Source: Pseudomonas paraglycinae
GTDB lineage: Bacteria > Pseudomonadota > Gammaproteobacteria > Pseudomonadales > Pseudomonadaceae
DNA length: 64,000 bases
NCBI RefSeq assembly: GCF_021601625.1
Contig: NZ_BQHR01000006.1
Coordinates: 124,001 to 188,000, forward strand
Direction: 5' to 3'
A model generated the notes under the pieces. That model searched no databases, was not told the DNA's origin, and saw nothing but the letters and a program-made list of their open reading frames with translations. This document shows, piece by piece, positions 52,078 through 62,702 of the stretch (position 1 is its first letter; each line of letters starts with the position of its first letter). Made by a program: the position numbers and the translations under genes.

Positions 52078-53186
52078 GGCTGTACCTCGCTGTCGGTGGC
52101 ATCCAGCAGAAATTCGTCGGCATAGACCATCAGCCACTGCGCCGGAAAACTGATGTAGGCCGTACCCTGCGGCACCGGTTTGTCCTCGGCCAGGCGCACT
52201 TTCAGCGGTGCGCCGTCCAGATCCAGGGTCATTATCTTGTAGGTGCCGAGATCCTCGACGTGTACGACCCGTGCCTGCATCGCATCATCAAACGGCTCGT
52301 CCCACACATGGATGAACTCGGGACGGATGCCGACCTTCAGATTTTTCCACTGGCCGTGTTCGATATGGCGCTGTAAGCCGTCGGAGAGCGGCAGATGAGT
52401 CGAATTGAAAGCGACCCCGCCCGGTTGCGGCTGCACTTCGATCAGGTTCATCCCCGGGCTGCCGATGAAGTAGCCGACAAAGGTGTGGCTCGGCCGCTCG
52501 AACAATTCCCGTGGGGTACCGAACTGGACGATCTGGCCGCCGTACATCACCGCGATCTTGTCGGCGAAGGTCGACGCCTCCAGCTGATCGTGGGTGACGT
52601 AGACCATGGTGATGTTGAATTGCTCGTGGATCTGCTTGAGCTTGCGCCGCAGTTTCCATTTCAGGTGCGGGTCGATCACCGTCAGCGGCTCATCGAAGAG
52701 GATCGCCGACACGTCATCGCGCACCAGGCCACGGCCCATGGAAACTTTCTGTTTTTCGTCGGCGGTGAGGTTGCGCGCCTTTTTGCTCAACAGGTTCTGC
52801 AGGTCGAGGACTTCGGCGATTTCCTGCACCTTGCTGTGTACTTTCGCTTCGGCCAGGCCCTGATTGCGCAAGGGAAAGGCCAGGTTGTCGAACACGGTCA
52901 TGGTGTCGTAGACCACCGGGAACTGGAAAACCTGCGCGATGTTGCGCTTTTCCGGGGTCAGGTCGTTGACCTCTTTGCCGTCGAACAGCACATGACCCTG
53001 GGACGGGCTGAGCAGACCGGAAATGATGTTGAGCAAGGTCGACTTGCCGCAACCCGACGGACCGAGCAAGGCATAGGCGCCGCCCTGCTCCCAGATGTGG
53101 CCCATCTCGCGGATCGCGTAATCCTCGGGCCCGCTCGGGGTTTTGCTGTAGCTGTGGGCGAGGTGCTGCAAACGGATTTCGGCCAT
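52074..53186 (-). CDS. glpT: Glycerol ABC transporter ATPase, GlpT type (degenerate signature)
   Basis: 370 residues. Walker A GPSGCGKST (near 39), Q-loop QVFQFPVV, Walker B ILFDEPLTVIDP and H-loop VTHDQLEAST are intact, but the LSGGQ signature is replaced by LTADEKQK. A C-terminal regulatory TOBE-like domain follows (about 240-370). With GlpS it would form one canonical ATP site, using its own Walker motifs and the GlpS signature, and one degenerate site. The start shares one base with the glpS stop. Confidence 0.85.
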
Positions 53187-54280
53187 CAGGCAACCCTCGC
53201 GACGCGCCGGCCCGGTGCCTGCACCAGACGGCCCTGCGCATCGAACACAAACAGTTTATGAGTCGGGATATAGATGCGGATCGGCGCATCGACGTCGTAT
53301 TCGTGAACCCCCGGCAAATGCAGCACCAGCAGAAAATGCTCGTTGCGCACGTGGAGGAAGGTTTCCGAACCGCTGATTTCCGCCACCTCGACGGTCACCG
53401 CCAGTTCCAGGTCGTCGTCGTTGCTCGGCACCAGCGAGATGTGGCTCGGGCGCACGCCAAAGCGGAACTCGCCCTCGCCCACCGGCCGCAGGTCGACGTT
53501 CAACGGAAAGTGCACGAAGTTGGCGAAACTCACTTCGTTGCCGGCGATGCGCCCCTGCATCAGGTTGATCGGCGGTTCGGAGAACAATTCAGCGGCCAGC
53601 ACCGTTTGTGGCTGGTGATAGACCTCGGTCGAGGGGCCGCTCTGGATCACCCGGCCTTCATGAAGAATGGTGGTGGTGCCGCCCAGCGCCAGCGCTTCGT
53701 TGGGCTCGGTGGTGGCGTAGATGGCGATGGTGTGGCGCGCCTTGAACAGCTCGCGCATTTCCTGGCGCAGCTCCTCGCGCAGTTTGTAGTCGAGGTTGAC
53801 CAGCGGCTCGTCGAACAGAATCAGTTCGGCATCCTTGACCAGCGCCCGGGCCATGGCGGTGCGCTGCTGCTGGCCCCCGGACAGTTCCAGCGGATAGCGC
53901 TTCAGAAACTTCTCGATGCGCAGCATCTTCGCGGTTTCCTGCACCTTGCTCTGGATCTGCTCGTTGGAGATACCGGCCTGGCGCAGCGGCGAGGCGATGT
54001 TCTCGAACACCGTCATGGTCGGGTAATTGATGAACTGCTGATAGACCATCGACACGTTGCGCAGACGTACCGGGCGCTGGGTGACGTCGACGCCGTTCAT
54101 CAGGATGCGGCCGCTGTCGGGCTTGTCCAGACCGGCCATCAGGCGCATCAGACTGGTTTTACCGGACAGCGTGCGCCCGAGCAAAACGTTGAAGGATCCA
54201 GGTTCGAATTTCAGGCTCGCATCGTCGATCCAGGTCTGGCCCTCGACGGTACGGCTGACGTGCTCCAGGGTGAGTGACAT
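53186..54280 (-). CDS. glpS: Glycerol ABC transporter ATPase, GlpS type (no switch His)
   Basis: 364 residues. Walker A is GRTLSGKTS (near 34), unusual but fitting GxxxxGKS/T. The signature LSGGQQQRTAMARAL and Walker B LILFDEPLVNLD are canonical. In the H-loop the usual THD is TTE (ATTEPNEALAL), so the catalytic switch His is absent. A C-terminal TOBE-like domain follows. First gene of glpSTPQUV; its start is 46 bp downstream of the predicted sigma-54 promoter core. Confidence 0.85.
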   Translation of the reverse strand: MSLTLEHVSRTVEGQTWIDDASLKFEPGSFNVLLGRTLSGKTSLMRLMAGLDKPDSGRILMNGVDVTQRPVRLRNVSMVYQQFINYPTMTVFENIASPLRQAGISNEQIQSKVQETAKMLRIEKFLKRYPLELSGGQQQRTAMARALVKDAELILFDEPLVNLDYKLREELRQEMRELFKARHTIAIYATTEPNEALALGGTTTILHEGRVIQSGPSTEVYHQPQTVLAAELFSEPPINLMQGRIAGNEVSFANFVHFPLNVDLRPVGEGEFRFGVRPSHISLVPSNDDDLELAVTVEVAEISGSETFLHVRNEHFLLVLHLPGVHEYDVDAPIRIYIPTHKLFVFDAQGRLVQAPGRRVARVA

Positions 54281-54325
54281 GGCTCGGCCTTTTTATTATT
54301 GGAGTCAAGCGACCTGTCCTGTAGA

Positions 54326-54340
54326 GCGACATTCGTGCCA
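54326..54340 (-). promoter_or_regulatory. Sigma-54 promoter of glpSTPQUV
   Basis: On the minus strand TGGCACGAATGTCGC: the -24 element TGGCACG is perfect and the -12 element is TCGC (consensus TTGC), with correct spacing. It gives a leader of about 35 nt before glpS. The divergent gene encodes a sigma-54 activator. Confidence 0.75.
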
Positions 54341-54404
54341 GAAACGGCAAGCTGTTGATTTACCGGAAAATTCGATGGAGGCCACGCAAACCGGGGTTCG
54401 TAGC

Positions 54405-54474
54405 TGAACACAAGTGAACAGTCGCGACTGAACAATTGAACAGTCGGGCGATTGACAATGAACAATAGTGAACA
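54405..54474. promoter_or_regulatory. Array of six TGAACA repeats (candidate activator sites)
   Basis: TGAACA starts at 54405, 54415, 54429, 54437, 54459 and 54469. The first and last pairs are direct repeats with a 10-bp period (TGAACA-N4-TGAACA); the middle pair has an 8-bp period. The array lies 65-150 bp upstream of the sigma-54 promoter and just before the activator gene, as expected for upstream activating sites. Confidence 0.65.
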
Positions 54475-54551
54475 ACACTCTATGGATGCTTTTTTGCTCG
54501 TCGAACGAGCCATAACAAAAACAACAAAGCACCCTTCAGAGACTGCCAATC

Positions 54552-56402
54552 ATGGCCGCACCTGCCCCGCCGCTTTCCCATGACGCCATCGTCCAGGACT
54601 CCTGGTCCCGTTGCCGCGCCTTCGGTCTCAATCATCAAAGCGCCCCGGCCTTCGATCAGTTGCCCGCTGCCGGCATCGCGCAGTTGCTCGACCGTCATCA
54701 TTCGCTGGTGCAGACCACTCACCAGGAAGTGCTGCCGTATTACGAGAACATCCTGAGCAACTCAAACTGCCTGATCATGCTGGCCGACAATCAGGGCCAG
54801 GTGCTGACGTCCTGGGGCACCCAGCGCTTTATCGAGCCGAACCTGGCGCGCGGTTTTCAGGCCGGCGCCAGTTGGGTCGAGCGCGCCAGCGGCACCAACG
54901 CCATCGGCACGGCGCTGGCCTGCGAGCAGGCGGTGCACATTGAACACGATGAACACTTTCTCAAGGCCAATCGCTTCATGACCGGTTCCGCCGCGCCGAT
55001 TTTCGATGCAGAGCGCAAGGTCATCGCCGTGCTCGATGTGTCCAGCGACAGCTATCTGCCACCGTCGCACACCCTCGGCATGGTCAAGATGATGAGCCAG
55101 ACCGTGGAGAACCGGCTGATCCTCAACCTGTTCCATGGCCAGCACTTTCAACTGACCTTCAACACCGGGTTGAACAACCTCGACAGCCAGTGGGCCGGGC
55201 TGCTGATCTTTGATGAGAGCGGTCAGGTGCTATCGGCCAACCGACGGGCCGACAATCTGTTGGGCGTGCGGTTGTCGCGGGTCAGCGTTGAAAGCCTGTT
55301 CAAGGTGTCGTTGCTGGAGTTGATCAATCAGCCGGACGGTTTGCCGTTTGCCTTGCAGACCTCCGGGCGCAATCGTTTTCAGTGTTTGTTGAAACGGCCT
55401 AAACAGGCGCCGATTCAGGCCCGGGTCTTTGCTGAAACCAGAACCGCTGAACCGAAAGTCGTCGTACCTACGGCCATCAGCCTGAGCACGTTGCACTTCG
55501 GCGACAGTCGCGTGGAGAAAGCCGTGCGCCAGGCCGAACGCCTGCTGGAAAAGGACATTCCGCTGCTGATTCACGGGGAAACCGGGGTCGGCAAGGAAGT
55601 CTTCGTCAAGGCCCTGCACCAGGCCAGCTCCCGCAGCAAACAGGCGTTCATTGCCGTCAACTGCGCGGCGATCCCCGCCGAACTGGTGGAGTCCGAGCTG
55701 TTCGGCTACGAGAAAGGCGCGTTTACCGGCGCCAACCAGAAAGGCAGCATCGGACTGATCCGCAAGGCCGACAAGGGCACGCTGTTCCTCGACGAAATCG
55801 GCGACATGCCGCTGCCGACCCAGGCCCGCCTGTTGCGCGTGTTGCAGGAGCGTTGCGTGCAACCGGTGGGCAGCAGCGAGCTGTTTCCGGTGGATCTGCG
55901 GATCATTTCCGCCACCAACCGTTCGCTCAGGGAACAGGTGCAACTGGGGCGCTTCCGCGAGGACTTGTACTACCGCATTGGCGGCTTGACTCTGGAATTG
56001 CCACCGCTACGCGAGCGCAGTGACAAGCAGGCGCTGTTCAAGCGGTTGTGGGAACAGCATCGCGAGCCATCGCAGTGGGCGGGATTGAGTCGCGAGGTGC
56101 TGGACTTGTTTGAACGACACCCGTGGCCGGGTAATCTGCGCCAGGTCAGCAGTGTGATGCAGGTGGCGCTGGCGATGGCCGAGGAACAACCGATTCGACC
56201 CGAGCATTTGCCGGACGACTTCTTCGTCGATCTGGAGATGGAGCCCGTGGAAGTGGCCGAGCCGTTGGGCATCGATTTGAACGATGCCGAGGCGTTGAAC
56301 CGGGAGTTGCAACTGGCCGGGGGCAATATTTCCCATCTGGCCCGACGGTTGGGGGTGAGCCGCAATACGCTGTACAAGCGATTGCGGCAGCTTGAGAGCT
56401 GA
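54552..56402 (+). CDS. Sigma-54-dependent transcriptional activator, AcoR/DhaR type
   Basis: 616 residues. N-terminal GAF-like sensor at about 60-200 (SGTNAIGTALACEQAVHIEHDEHF, GSAAPIFDAERKVIAVLDVS), then a PAS-like part (about 215-290), then the AAA+ domain with GETGVGKE (near 350), GAFTGA intact, and GTLFLDEIGDM, and finally a Fis-type HTH (GNISHLARRLGVSRNTLYK). This is the layout of AcoR and DhaR. DhaR responds to glycerol/dihydroxyacetone metabolism in enterics, which suits the divergent glycerol transporter. The effector is unknown. It probably activates the glpS promoter and perhaps itself. Confidence 0.88.
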   Translation: MAAPAPPLSHDAIVQDSWSRCRAFGLNHQSAPAFDQLPAAGIAQLLDRHHSLVQTTHQEVLPYYENILSNSNCLIMLADNQGQVLTSWGTQRFIEPNLARGFQAGASWVERASGTNAIGTALACEQAVHIEHDEHFLKANRFMTGSAAPIFDAERKVIAVLDVSSDSYLPPSHTLGMVKMMSQTVENRLILNLFHGQHFQLTFNTGLNNLDSQWAGLLIFDESGQVLSANRRADNLLGVRLSRVSVESLFKVSLLELINQPDGLPFALQTSGRNRFQCLLKRPKQAPIQARVFAETRTAEPKVVVPTAISLSTLHFGDSRVEKAVRQAERLLEKDIPLLIHGETGVGKEVFVKALHQASSRSKQAFIAVNCAAIPAELVESELFGYEKGAFTGANQKGSIGLIRKADKGTLFLDEIGDMPLPTQARLLRVLQERCVQPVGSSELFPVDLRIISATNRSLREQVQLGRFREDLYYRIGGLTLELPPLRERSDKQALFKRLWEQHREPSQWAGLSREVLDLFERHPWPGNLRQVSSVMQVALAMAEEQPIRPEHLPDDFFVDLEMEPVEVAEPLGIDLNDAEALNRELQLAGGNISHLARRLGVSRNTLYKRLRQLES

Positions 56403-56418
56403 GCGCCTTCATAGCGGA

Positions 56419-57630
56419 TCAGGCCGAAACGGCGGGCTCAACAGGCGCAGCCGATGCGGCCGCCAACGTCCGCAGGCCCATCAACACCACAACCATCATC
56501 ATCAGACCTGCGGCTATCGCAACGCCGAATCCTGCCCGTGCGCCCCAGGCATCAATTACCAGCCCCGCCAGCATGCCGCCGAGCGCCACGCCGATGCTGA
56601 TCCCGGTGGTCATCCACGTCAGCCCTTCGGTCATTCTCGCCGCCGGGATGATGATCGTCCCCAGCTTCATGACTACAACCATGGTCGGCGCAAACGAGAT
56701 GCCGGCGATAAACAACATCGCGGACAGGACATAAACGTCCGGTGAGAACACCGGCAATACGCCGGTGACTGCCGTGACCAGGATCCCGATAAAGAACTGT
56801 TTTTCAATCGCCAGCGAAACCCGCAACGCGCCGAAGGTCAGGCCCGCCACCAGCGAGCCGAACGCATAGGCGGCGAGGATGAAGGTGGCAGCCGATGGCC
56901 AGCCCTGGGCATTGGCGAAGGCCACAACGGCGACATCGATCGACCCGCCTATGGCCCCCATCGCCAGCAGCGCCAGGACAATGGTGCGAACGCCGGGAAT
57001 CAGAAGGGTTGAACCACTGTTTTTCCGGTTGCTGGCCACCACTTTCGGTTCGGTCTGACGCTGCATGAGAAACGCCGTCACGCCGACGGCCAGCAGCCCC
57101 ACCGCCACCAGCGGCCCGGCTTCCGCGAAGAAACTCACGCTCAAACCGATCGCCAGGGGTGGGCCGACGATGTAAGCCAGTTCGGTGAGGACGGTGTCCA
57201 GCGAGAAAGCGGTGTGCAGCTGCGGCTTGCCACGAAACAGCTGCGTCCAGCGTGCGCGGATCATGGACGGCATGCTCGGCATCGTCCCCGCCAGTGCCGC
57301 CAGTACAAAAAACAACGCAGCGGGCGCCCTCAGGTGCACGGCCACAATCAGCGCCAGCAACATGACGATGCTGAAAACCGTGACGACGGGCAGCACGCGA
57401 CTCTGGCCATACTGATCAACCTGTTTCGAGATGCGCGGGCCGAGCAGCGCATTGGCCAGGGTAAACGTGCCGGCGACTGCGCCGGCCAGCCAGTAAACGC
57501 CGGTCTGCTGCACCAGCATGGTGATGATGCCGATGCCGATCATTGCCTGGGGCAGTCGGGCGATGGAGCTCGCGAGGATCAGCCCGGTGGCGCCGGGTGT
57601 CGATACCAGTTCGCGATAGTGGTTTGCCAT
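56419..57630 (-). CDS. MFS transporter, unknown substrate
   Basis: 403 residues, 12 predicted membrane helices. The cytoplasmic loop after helix 2 has GPRISKQVDQYGQSR, and there is a central cytoplasmic loop near residues 190-215 (MQRQTEPKVVASNRKNSGS). The family is broad, with some resemblance to sugar-efflux-like members. GGAGAC lies 7 bp upstream of the ATG. It converges with the sigma-54 activator gene, 16 bp apart. No functional neighbour is apparent. Confidence 0.8.
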   Translation of the reverse strand: MANHYRELVSTPGATGLILASSIARLPQAMIGIGIITMLVQQTGVYWLAGAVAGTFTLANALLGPRISKQVDQYGQSRVLPVVTVFSIVMLLALIVAVHLRAPAALFFVLAALAGTMPSMPSMIRARWTQLFRGKPQLHTAFSLDTVLTELAYIVGPPLAIGLSVSFFAEAGPLVAVGLLAVGVTAFLMQRQTEPKVVASNRKNSGSTLLIPGVRTIVLALLAMGAIGGSIDVAVVAFANAQGWPSAATFILAAYAFGSLVAGLTFGALRVSLAIEKQFFIGILVTAVTGVLPVFSPDVYVLSAMLFIAGISFAPTMVVVMKLGTIIIPAARMTEGLTWMTTGISIGVALGGMLAGLVIDAWGARAGFGVAIAAGLMMMVVVLMGLRTLAAASAAPVEPAVSA

Positions 57631-57716
57631 GATGTCTCCATTCCATAAACGTCGCCGATCAGCATCCGGCTGAGCGCGTTGCCGACATCAAGACCTACGC
57701 GAACGTCAAAAGCAAT

Positions 57717-57908
57717 CCCTCACCCCAGCCCTCCCGAAACGTCGGACCGCCCGGAGGGAGAGGGAGCCGACCGAGGTGTCTGGCGTTCTACATCGACCTG
57801 AGAGATTGCGTCGATTATGGATTCGGAGAAAACCTTTCAGGTCGGCGTATTTCTTGAATATCCCCCATTCAGTCCCCTCTCCCTCTGGGAGAGGGTTAGG
57901 GTGAGGGG
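57717..57908. repeat. Dispersed repeat with CCCTCACCC/GGGTGAGGG ends
   Basis: 192 bp in the 340-bp stretch between the MFS gene and cysS, where no gene is seen. It starts CCCTCACCCC and ends GGTTAGGGTGAGGGG. Each end has a small GGGAGAGGG-type hairpin, and the interior has a CGACCTGA/TCAGGTCG pair. It is related to the inner element at 834-982 but in the opposite orientation; the left hairpin here has a GAAACGTCGGACCG insertion. Confidence 0.75.
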
Positions 57909-57923
57909 CTCTTCTCGCAGCCA

Positions 57924-57955
57924 AACAAAAACCCGCACAAGGCGGGTTTTGTTTG
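57924..57955. terminator. Terminator of cysS
   Basis: AAACAAAAACCCGC-ACAAG-GCGGGTTTTGTTT: a GC stem flanked by A and T tracts, active in either direction. It lies about 15 bp after the cysS stop. Confidence 0.85.
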
Positions 57956-57970
57956 TAGCAAGCGCAGCGA

Positions 57971-59353
57971 TCAGTCAGCCAGACGCCAGGTCGTGCCGCC
58001 CTTGCCGTCTTCCAGCACCACGCCCATGGCGGTGAGCTGGTCGCGGATGCGGTCGGATTCGGCCCAGTCCTTGCTGGCACGTGCCGCCAGACGCGCAGCG
58101 ATCAGCGCCTCGACTTCAGCTGCATCGACACGCCCTTCGGCGCCGGCCTGCAGGAAGTCATCGGCTTCGAGCTGCAACACACCCAGCACGCTGGCCAGTT
58201 CTTTCAGGCGCGCTGCCAGACCGGCCGCTGCATCGAGATCGCTCTCGCGCAGACGGTTGATCTCACGCACCATCTCGAACAGCACCGCGCAGGCTTCCGG
58301 CGTGCCGAAGTCGTCGTTCATCACCGTGGTGAAACGCTCGACGAACGCTTCGCCGCCCGCCGGCGCCACGTTCGGCAGGCCTTTCAACGCGTGGTAGAAA
58401 CGCTCCAGTGCGCCCTTGGCGTCCTTGAGGTTGTCTTCCGAGTAGTTGATCGCGCTGCGGTAGTGGCTCGACACCAGCAGGTAACGCACGACTTCCGGGT
58501 GGTACTTGTCGAGCACGTCGCGAATGGTGAAGAAGTTGTTCAAGGACTTGGACATCTTCTCGCCATTGATGCGGATCATGCCGCAATGCATCCACGCGTT
58601 GGCGTAGGTCTTGCCGGTGGCCGCTTCGCTCTGGGCGATTTCGTTTTCGTGGTGCGGGAACTCGAGATCGCTGCCGCCGCCATGAATGTCGAAGGTCTCA
58701 CCGAGGCAGCAGGTGGACATCACCGAGCACTCGATGTGCCAGCCCGGACGCCCGGCGCCCCACGGCGATTCCCAGCTCGGCTCGCCCGGTTTGACGCCTT
58801 TCCACAGCACGAAGTCCAGCGGATCTTCCTTCGCTTCGTCGACCTCGATCCGCGCACCGATGCGCAGGTCTTCGATCTTCTTGCGCGAGAGCTTGCCGTA
58901 GCCCATGAACTTGCCGACGCGGTAGTACACGTCGCCATTGCCCGGGGCGTAGGCGTAACCCTTGTCGATCAGGGTCTGGATCATCGCGTGCATGCCAGGG
59001 ATGTGATCCGTGGCGCGCGGCTCCATGTCCGGCTTCTTGATGTTCAGGCGCGCTTCGTCTTCGTGCATCGCGGCGATCATGCGCTCGGTCAACGCTTCGA
59101 ACGACTCGCCGTTCTCGTTGGCCCGGTTGATGATCTTGTCGTCGATGTCGGTGATGTTGCGCACGTAGGTCAGGTCATAACCGCTGAACCGCAACCAGCG
59201 GGTCACCAGGTCGAACGCGACCATGCTGCGGCCATGGCCCAGGTGGCAGTAGTCGTACACGGTCATCCCGCAGACATACATGCGCACCTTGTTGCCATCC
59301 AGCGGCTTGAAGACTTCTTTGCTCTTGGTGAGCGTGTTGTAGATCGTAAGCAC
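57971..59353 (-). CDS. cysS: Cysteinyl-tRNA synthetase
   Basis: 460 residues, class I synthetase. The HIGH motif appears as HLGH in [12 protein letters not shown] (near 35), and the KMSKS loop as EKMSKSLNN (near 268). Zinc ligands are in CGMTVYDYC and [20 protein letters not shown]. It attaches Cys to its tRNA; the zinc selects the thiol. It is 20 bp after glnS on the same strand and probably cotranscribed. Confidence 0.97.
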   Translation of the reverse strand: MLTIYNTLTKSKEVFKPLDGNKVRMYVCGMTVYDYCHLGHGRSMVAFDLVTRWLRFSGYDLTYVRNITDIDDKIINRANENGESFEALTERMIAAMHEDEARLNIKKPDMEPRATDHIPGMHAMIQTLIDKGYAYAPGNGDVYYRVGKFMGYGKLSRKKIEDLRIGARIEVDEAKEDPLDFVLWKGVKPGEPSWESPWGAGRPGWHIECSVMSTCCLGETFDIHGGGSDLEFPHHENEIAQSEAATGKTYANAWMHCGMIRINGEKMSKSLNNFFTIRDVLDKYHPEVVRYLLVSSHYRSAINYSEDNLKDAKGALERFYHALKGLPNVAPAGGEAFVERFTTVMNDDFGTPEACAVLFEMVREINRLRESDLDAAAGLAARLKELASVLGVLQLEADDFLQAGAEGRVDAAEVEALIAARLAARASKDWAESDRIRDQLTAMGVVLEDGKGGTTWRLAD

Positions 59354-59373
59354 GGTGTTTCCTTAAGACTTGA

Positions 59374-61074
<1,701 letters not shown>

Positions 61075-61326
61075 AGGATCCTTGACTTACATGTGCGCGG
61101 CCGCAGAGGGGGCCAGACAAAACAAAGCCGCTATCATAGCCGATGCTGTCAAGGGGCTGACAGAGCAGGCCCTATAAAGGAGTGCATTTAATCGCAGGGA
61201 TTTGGAAAAACAGCCTCGAAATTCGCGCCTGTCACGCTAAACTGCGCACCTTGGCCCTCACGGGCTGAACCGGTAAAGGGCGCAAATGTCCCAATACCCA
61301 CGAATTCCTTATAAAGAGTAGCGATC

Positions 61327-61833
61327 ATGACTCAAGTAAAACTGACCACCAACTTCGGTGACATCCTCATCGAACTGAACGCTGAAAAAGCCCCGATCAC
61401 CGTGGCCAACTTCATCGAGTACGTGAAAAAGGGTCACTACGAGAACGTCGTGTTCCACCGCGTCATCAAAGGTTTCATGATCCAGGGCGGCGGTTTCGAG
61501 CCAGGCATGAAAGAAAAGAAAGACAAGAGCCCGAGCATCCAGAACGAAGCCGACAACGGCCTGAAGAACGAGAAGTACACCCTGGCCATGGCTCGCACCA
61601 TGGATCCGCATTCGGCCTCGGCTCAGTTCTTCATCAACGCCACCGACAACAGCTTCCTGAATCACACCTCCAAGACCGCTCAGGGCTGGGGTTATGCCGT
61701 GTTCGGTAAAGTGGTTGCGGGCACCGACGTTGTCGACAAGATCGAAGGCGTTTCCACCACGTCCAAGGCAGGCCACCAGGACGTACCAGCAGACGACGTG
61801 ATCATCGAGAAAGCCGAGATCATCGAAGCGTGA
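61327..61833 (+). CDS. ppiB: Peptidyl-prolyl cis-trans isomerase B, cyclophilin type
   Basis: 168 residues, one cyclophilin domain without a signal peptide, so cytoplasmic. Catalytic Arg in [15 protein letters not shown] (near 44), with QFF in [11 protein letters not shown] and the [11 protein letters not shown] block. It helps folding by isomerising Xaa-Pro bonds. AAAGAGTAG precedes the ATG. Its stop overlaps the lpxH GTG start, as ppiB and lpxH are also neighbours in E. coli. Confidence 0.96.
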   Translation: MTQVKLTTNFGDILIELNAEKAPITVANFIEYVKKGHYENVVFHRVIKGFMIQGGGFEPGMKEKKDKSPSIQNEADNGLKNEKYTLAMARTMDPHSASAQFFINATDNSFLNHTSKTAQGWGYAVFGKVVAGTDVVDKIEGVSTTSKAGHQDVPADDVIIEKAEIIEA

Positions 61834-62585
61834 TATTGCTGATTTCAGACTTGCATCTGGAAGAGGAGCGCCCGGACATTACCCGGGCGTTTCTGGATTT
61901 GCTCGCCGGACGCGCCCGCTCGGCGAGTGCGTTGTACATTCTGGGCGACTTCTTCGAAGCGTGGATTGGCGACGACGCCATGACCCCCTTCCAGCGTTCC
62001 ATCTGCCAGGCCCTGCGCGAACTCAGCGACAGCGGCACGGCCATTTTTCTGATGCACGGCAATCGCGACTTCATGCTCGGCAAGGCCTTCTGCAAAGAGG
62101 CCGGCTGCACGCTGTTGAAGGACCCGAGTGTCGTGCAGTTTTACGGCGAACCGGTGCTGCTGATGCACGGCGACAGCCTGTGCACCCGCGACGAAGCCTA
62201 TATGAAGCTGCGCCGCTACCTGCGCAATCCGCTGAGCCTGTTCATCCTGCGTAATCTGCCGTTGCGCACCCGGCACAAGCTTGCGCGCAAGTTGCGCAGC
62301 GAAAGCCGGGCGCAGACGCGGATGAAGGCCAATGACATCGTCGATGTCACGCCGGAGGAAATTCCGCGGATCATGCAGGAATACGGGGTGAAAACCCTGG
62401 TTCACGGGCACACCCATCGCCCGGCGATCCACAAGTTGCAGATCGGCGATCAGGCGGCGAAGCGGATTGTGCTGGGGGATTGGGATCGTCAGGGCTGGGC
62501 GTTGCAGGTGGATGAGAACGGGTTTGCGTTGGCGCCGTTTGATTTTGCGCCACCGCCAGCACTGCCCGCTCCCGCCACCGTCTGA
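61830..62585 (+). CDS. lpxH: UDP-2,3-diacylglucosamine hydrolase
   Basis: 251 residues from a GTG start. Metallophosphoesterase ligands are all visible: [46 protein letters not shown] and [11 protein letters not shown]. LpxH removes UMP from UDP-2,3-diacylglucosamine to give lipid X in lipid A synthesis, at the inner membrane. The GTG overlaps the ppiB stop, so translation is coupled. The 111-bp repeat starts right at its stop codon. Confidence 0.95.
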   Translation: MILLISDLHLEEERPDITRAFLDLLAGRARSASALYILGDFFEAWIGDDAMTPFQRSICQALRELSDSGTAIFLMHGNRDFMLGKAFCKEAGCTLLKDPSVVQFYGEPVLLMHGDSLCTRDEAYMKLRRYLRNPLSLFILRNLPLRTRHKLARKLRSESRAQTRMKANDIVDVTPEEIPRIMQEYGVKTLVHGHTHRPAIHKLQIGDQAAKRIVLGDWDRQGWALQVDENGFALAPFDFAPPPALPAPATV

Positions 62586-62694
62586 TCGTTCCCACGCTCT
62601 GCGTGGGAATGCCTCAATGGACGCTCCGCGTCCGCTTCGGCATGGGACGCGGAGCGTCCCGGGCTGCATTCCCACGCAGAGCGTGGGAACGATC
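62584..62694. repeat. 111-bp dispersed palindromic repeat, copy 2
   Basis: Same termini (GATCGTTCCCACGC ... GCGTGGGAACGATC) and the same length as 14155-14265. Its first two bases lie within the lpxH stop codon, and it ends 8 bp before the convergent emrB-like gene. It may double as a terminator for both genes, since no other terminator is seen here. Confidence 0.85.
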
Positions 62695-62702
62695 TGTCGG
62701 AC

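Noticed and set aside
57185-57648. Plus-strand frames opposite the MFS gene
   Set aside because: Shadows of the transporter gene with Gln/His/Arg-rich composition.
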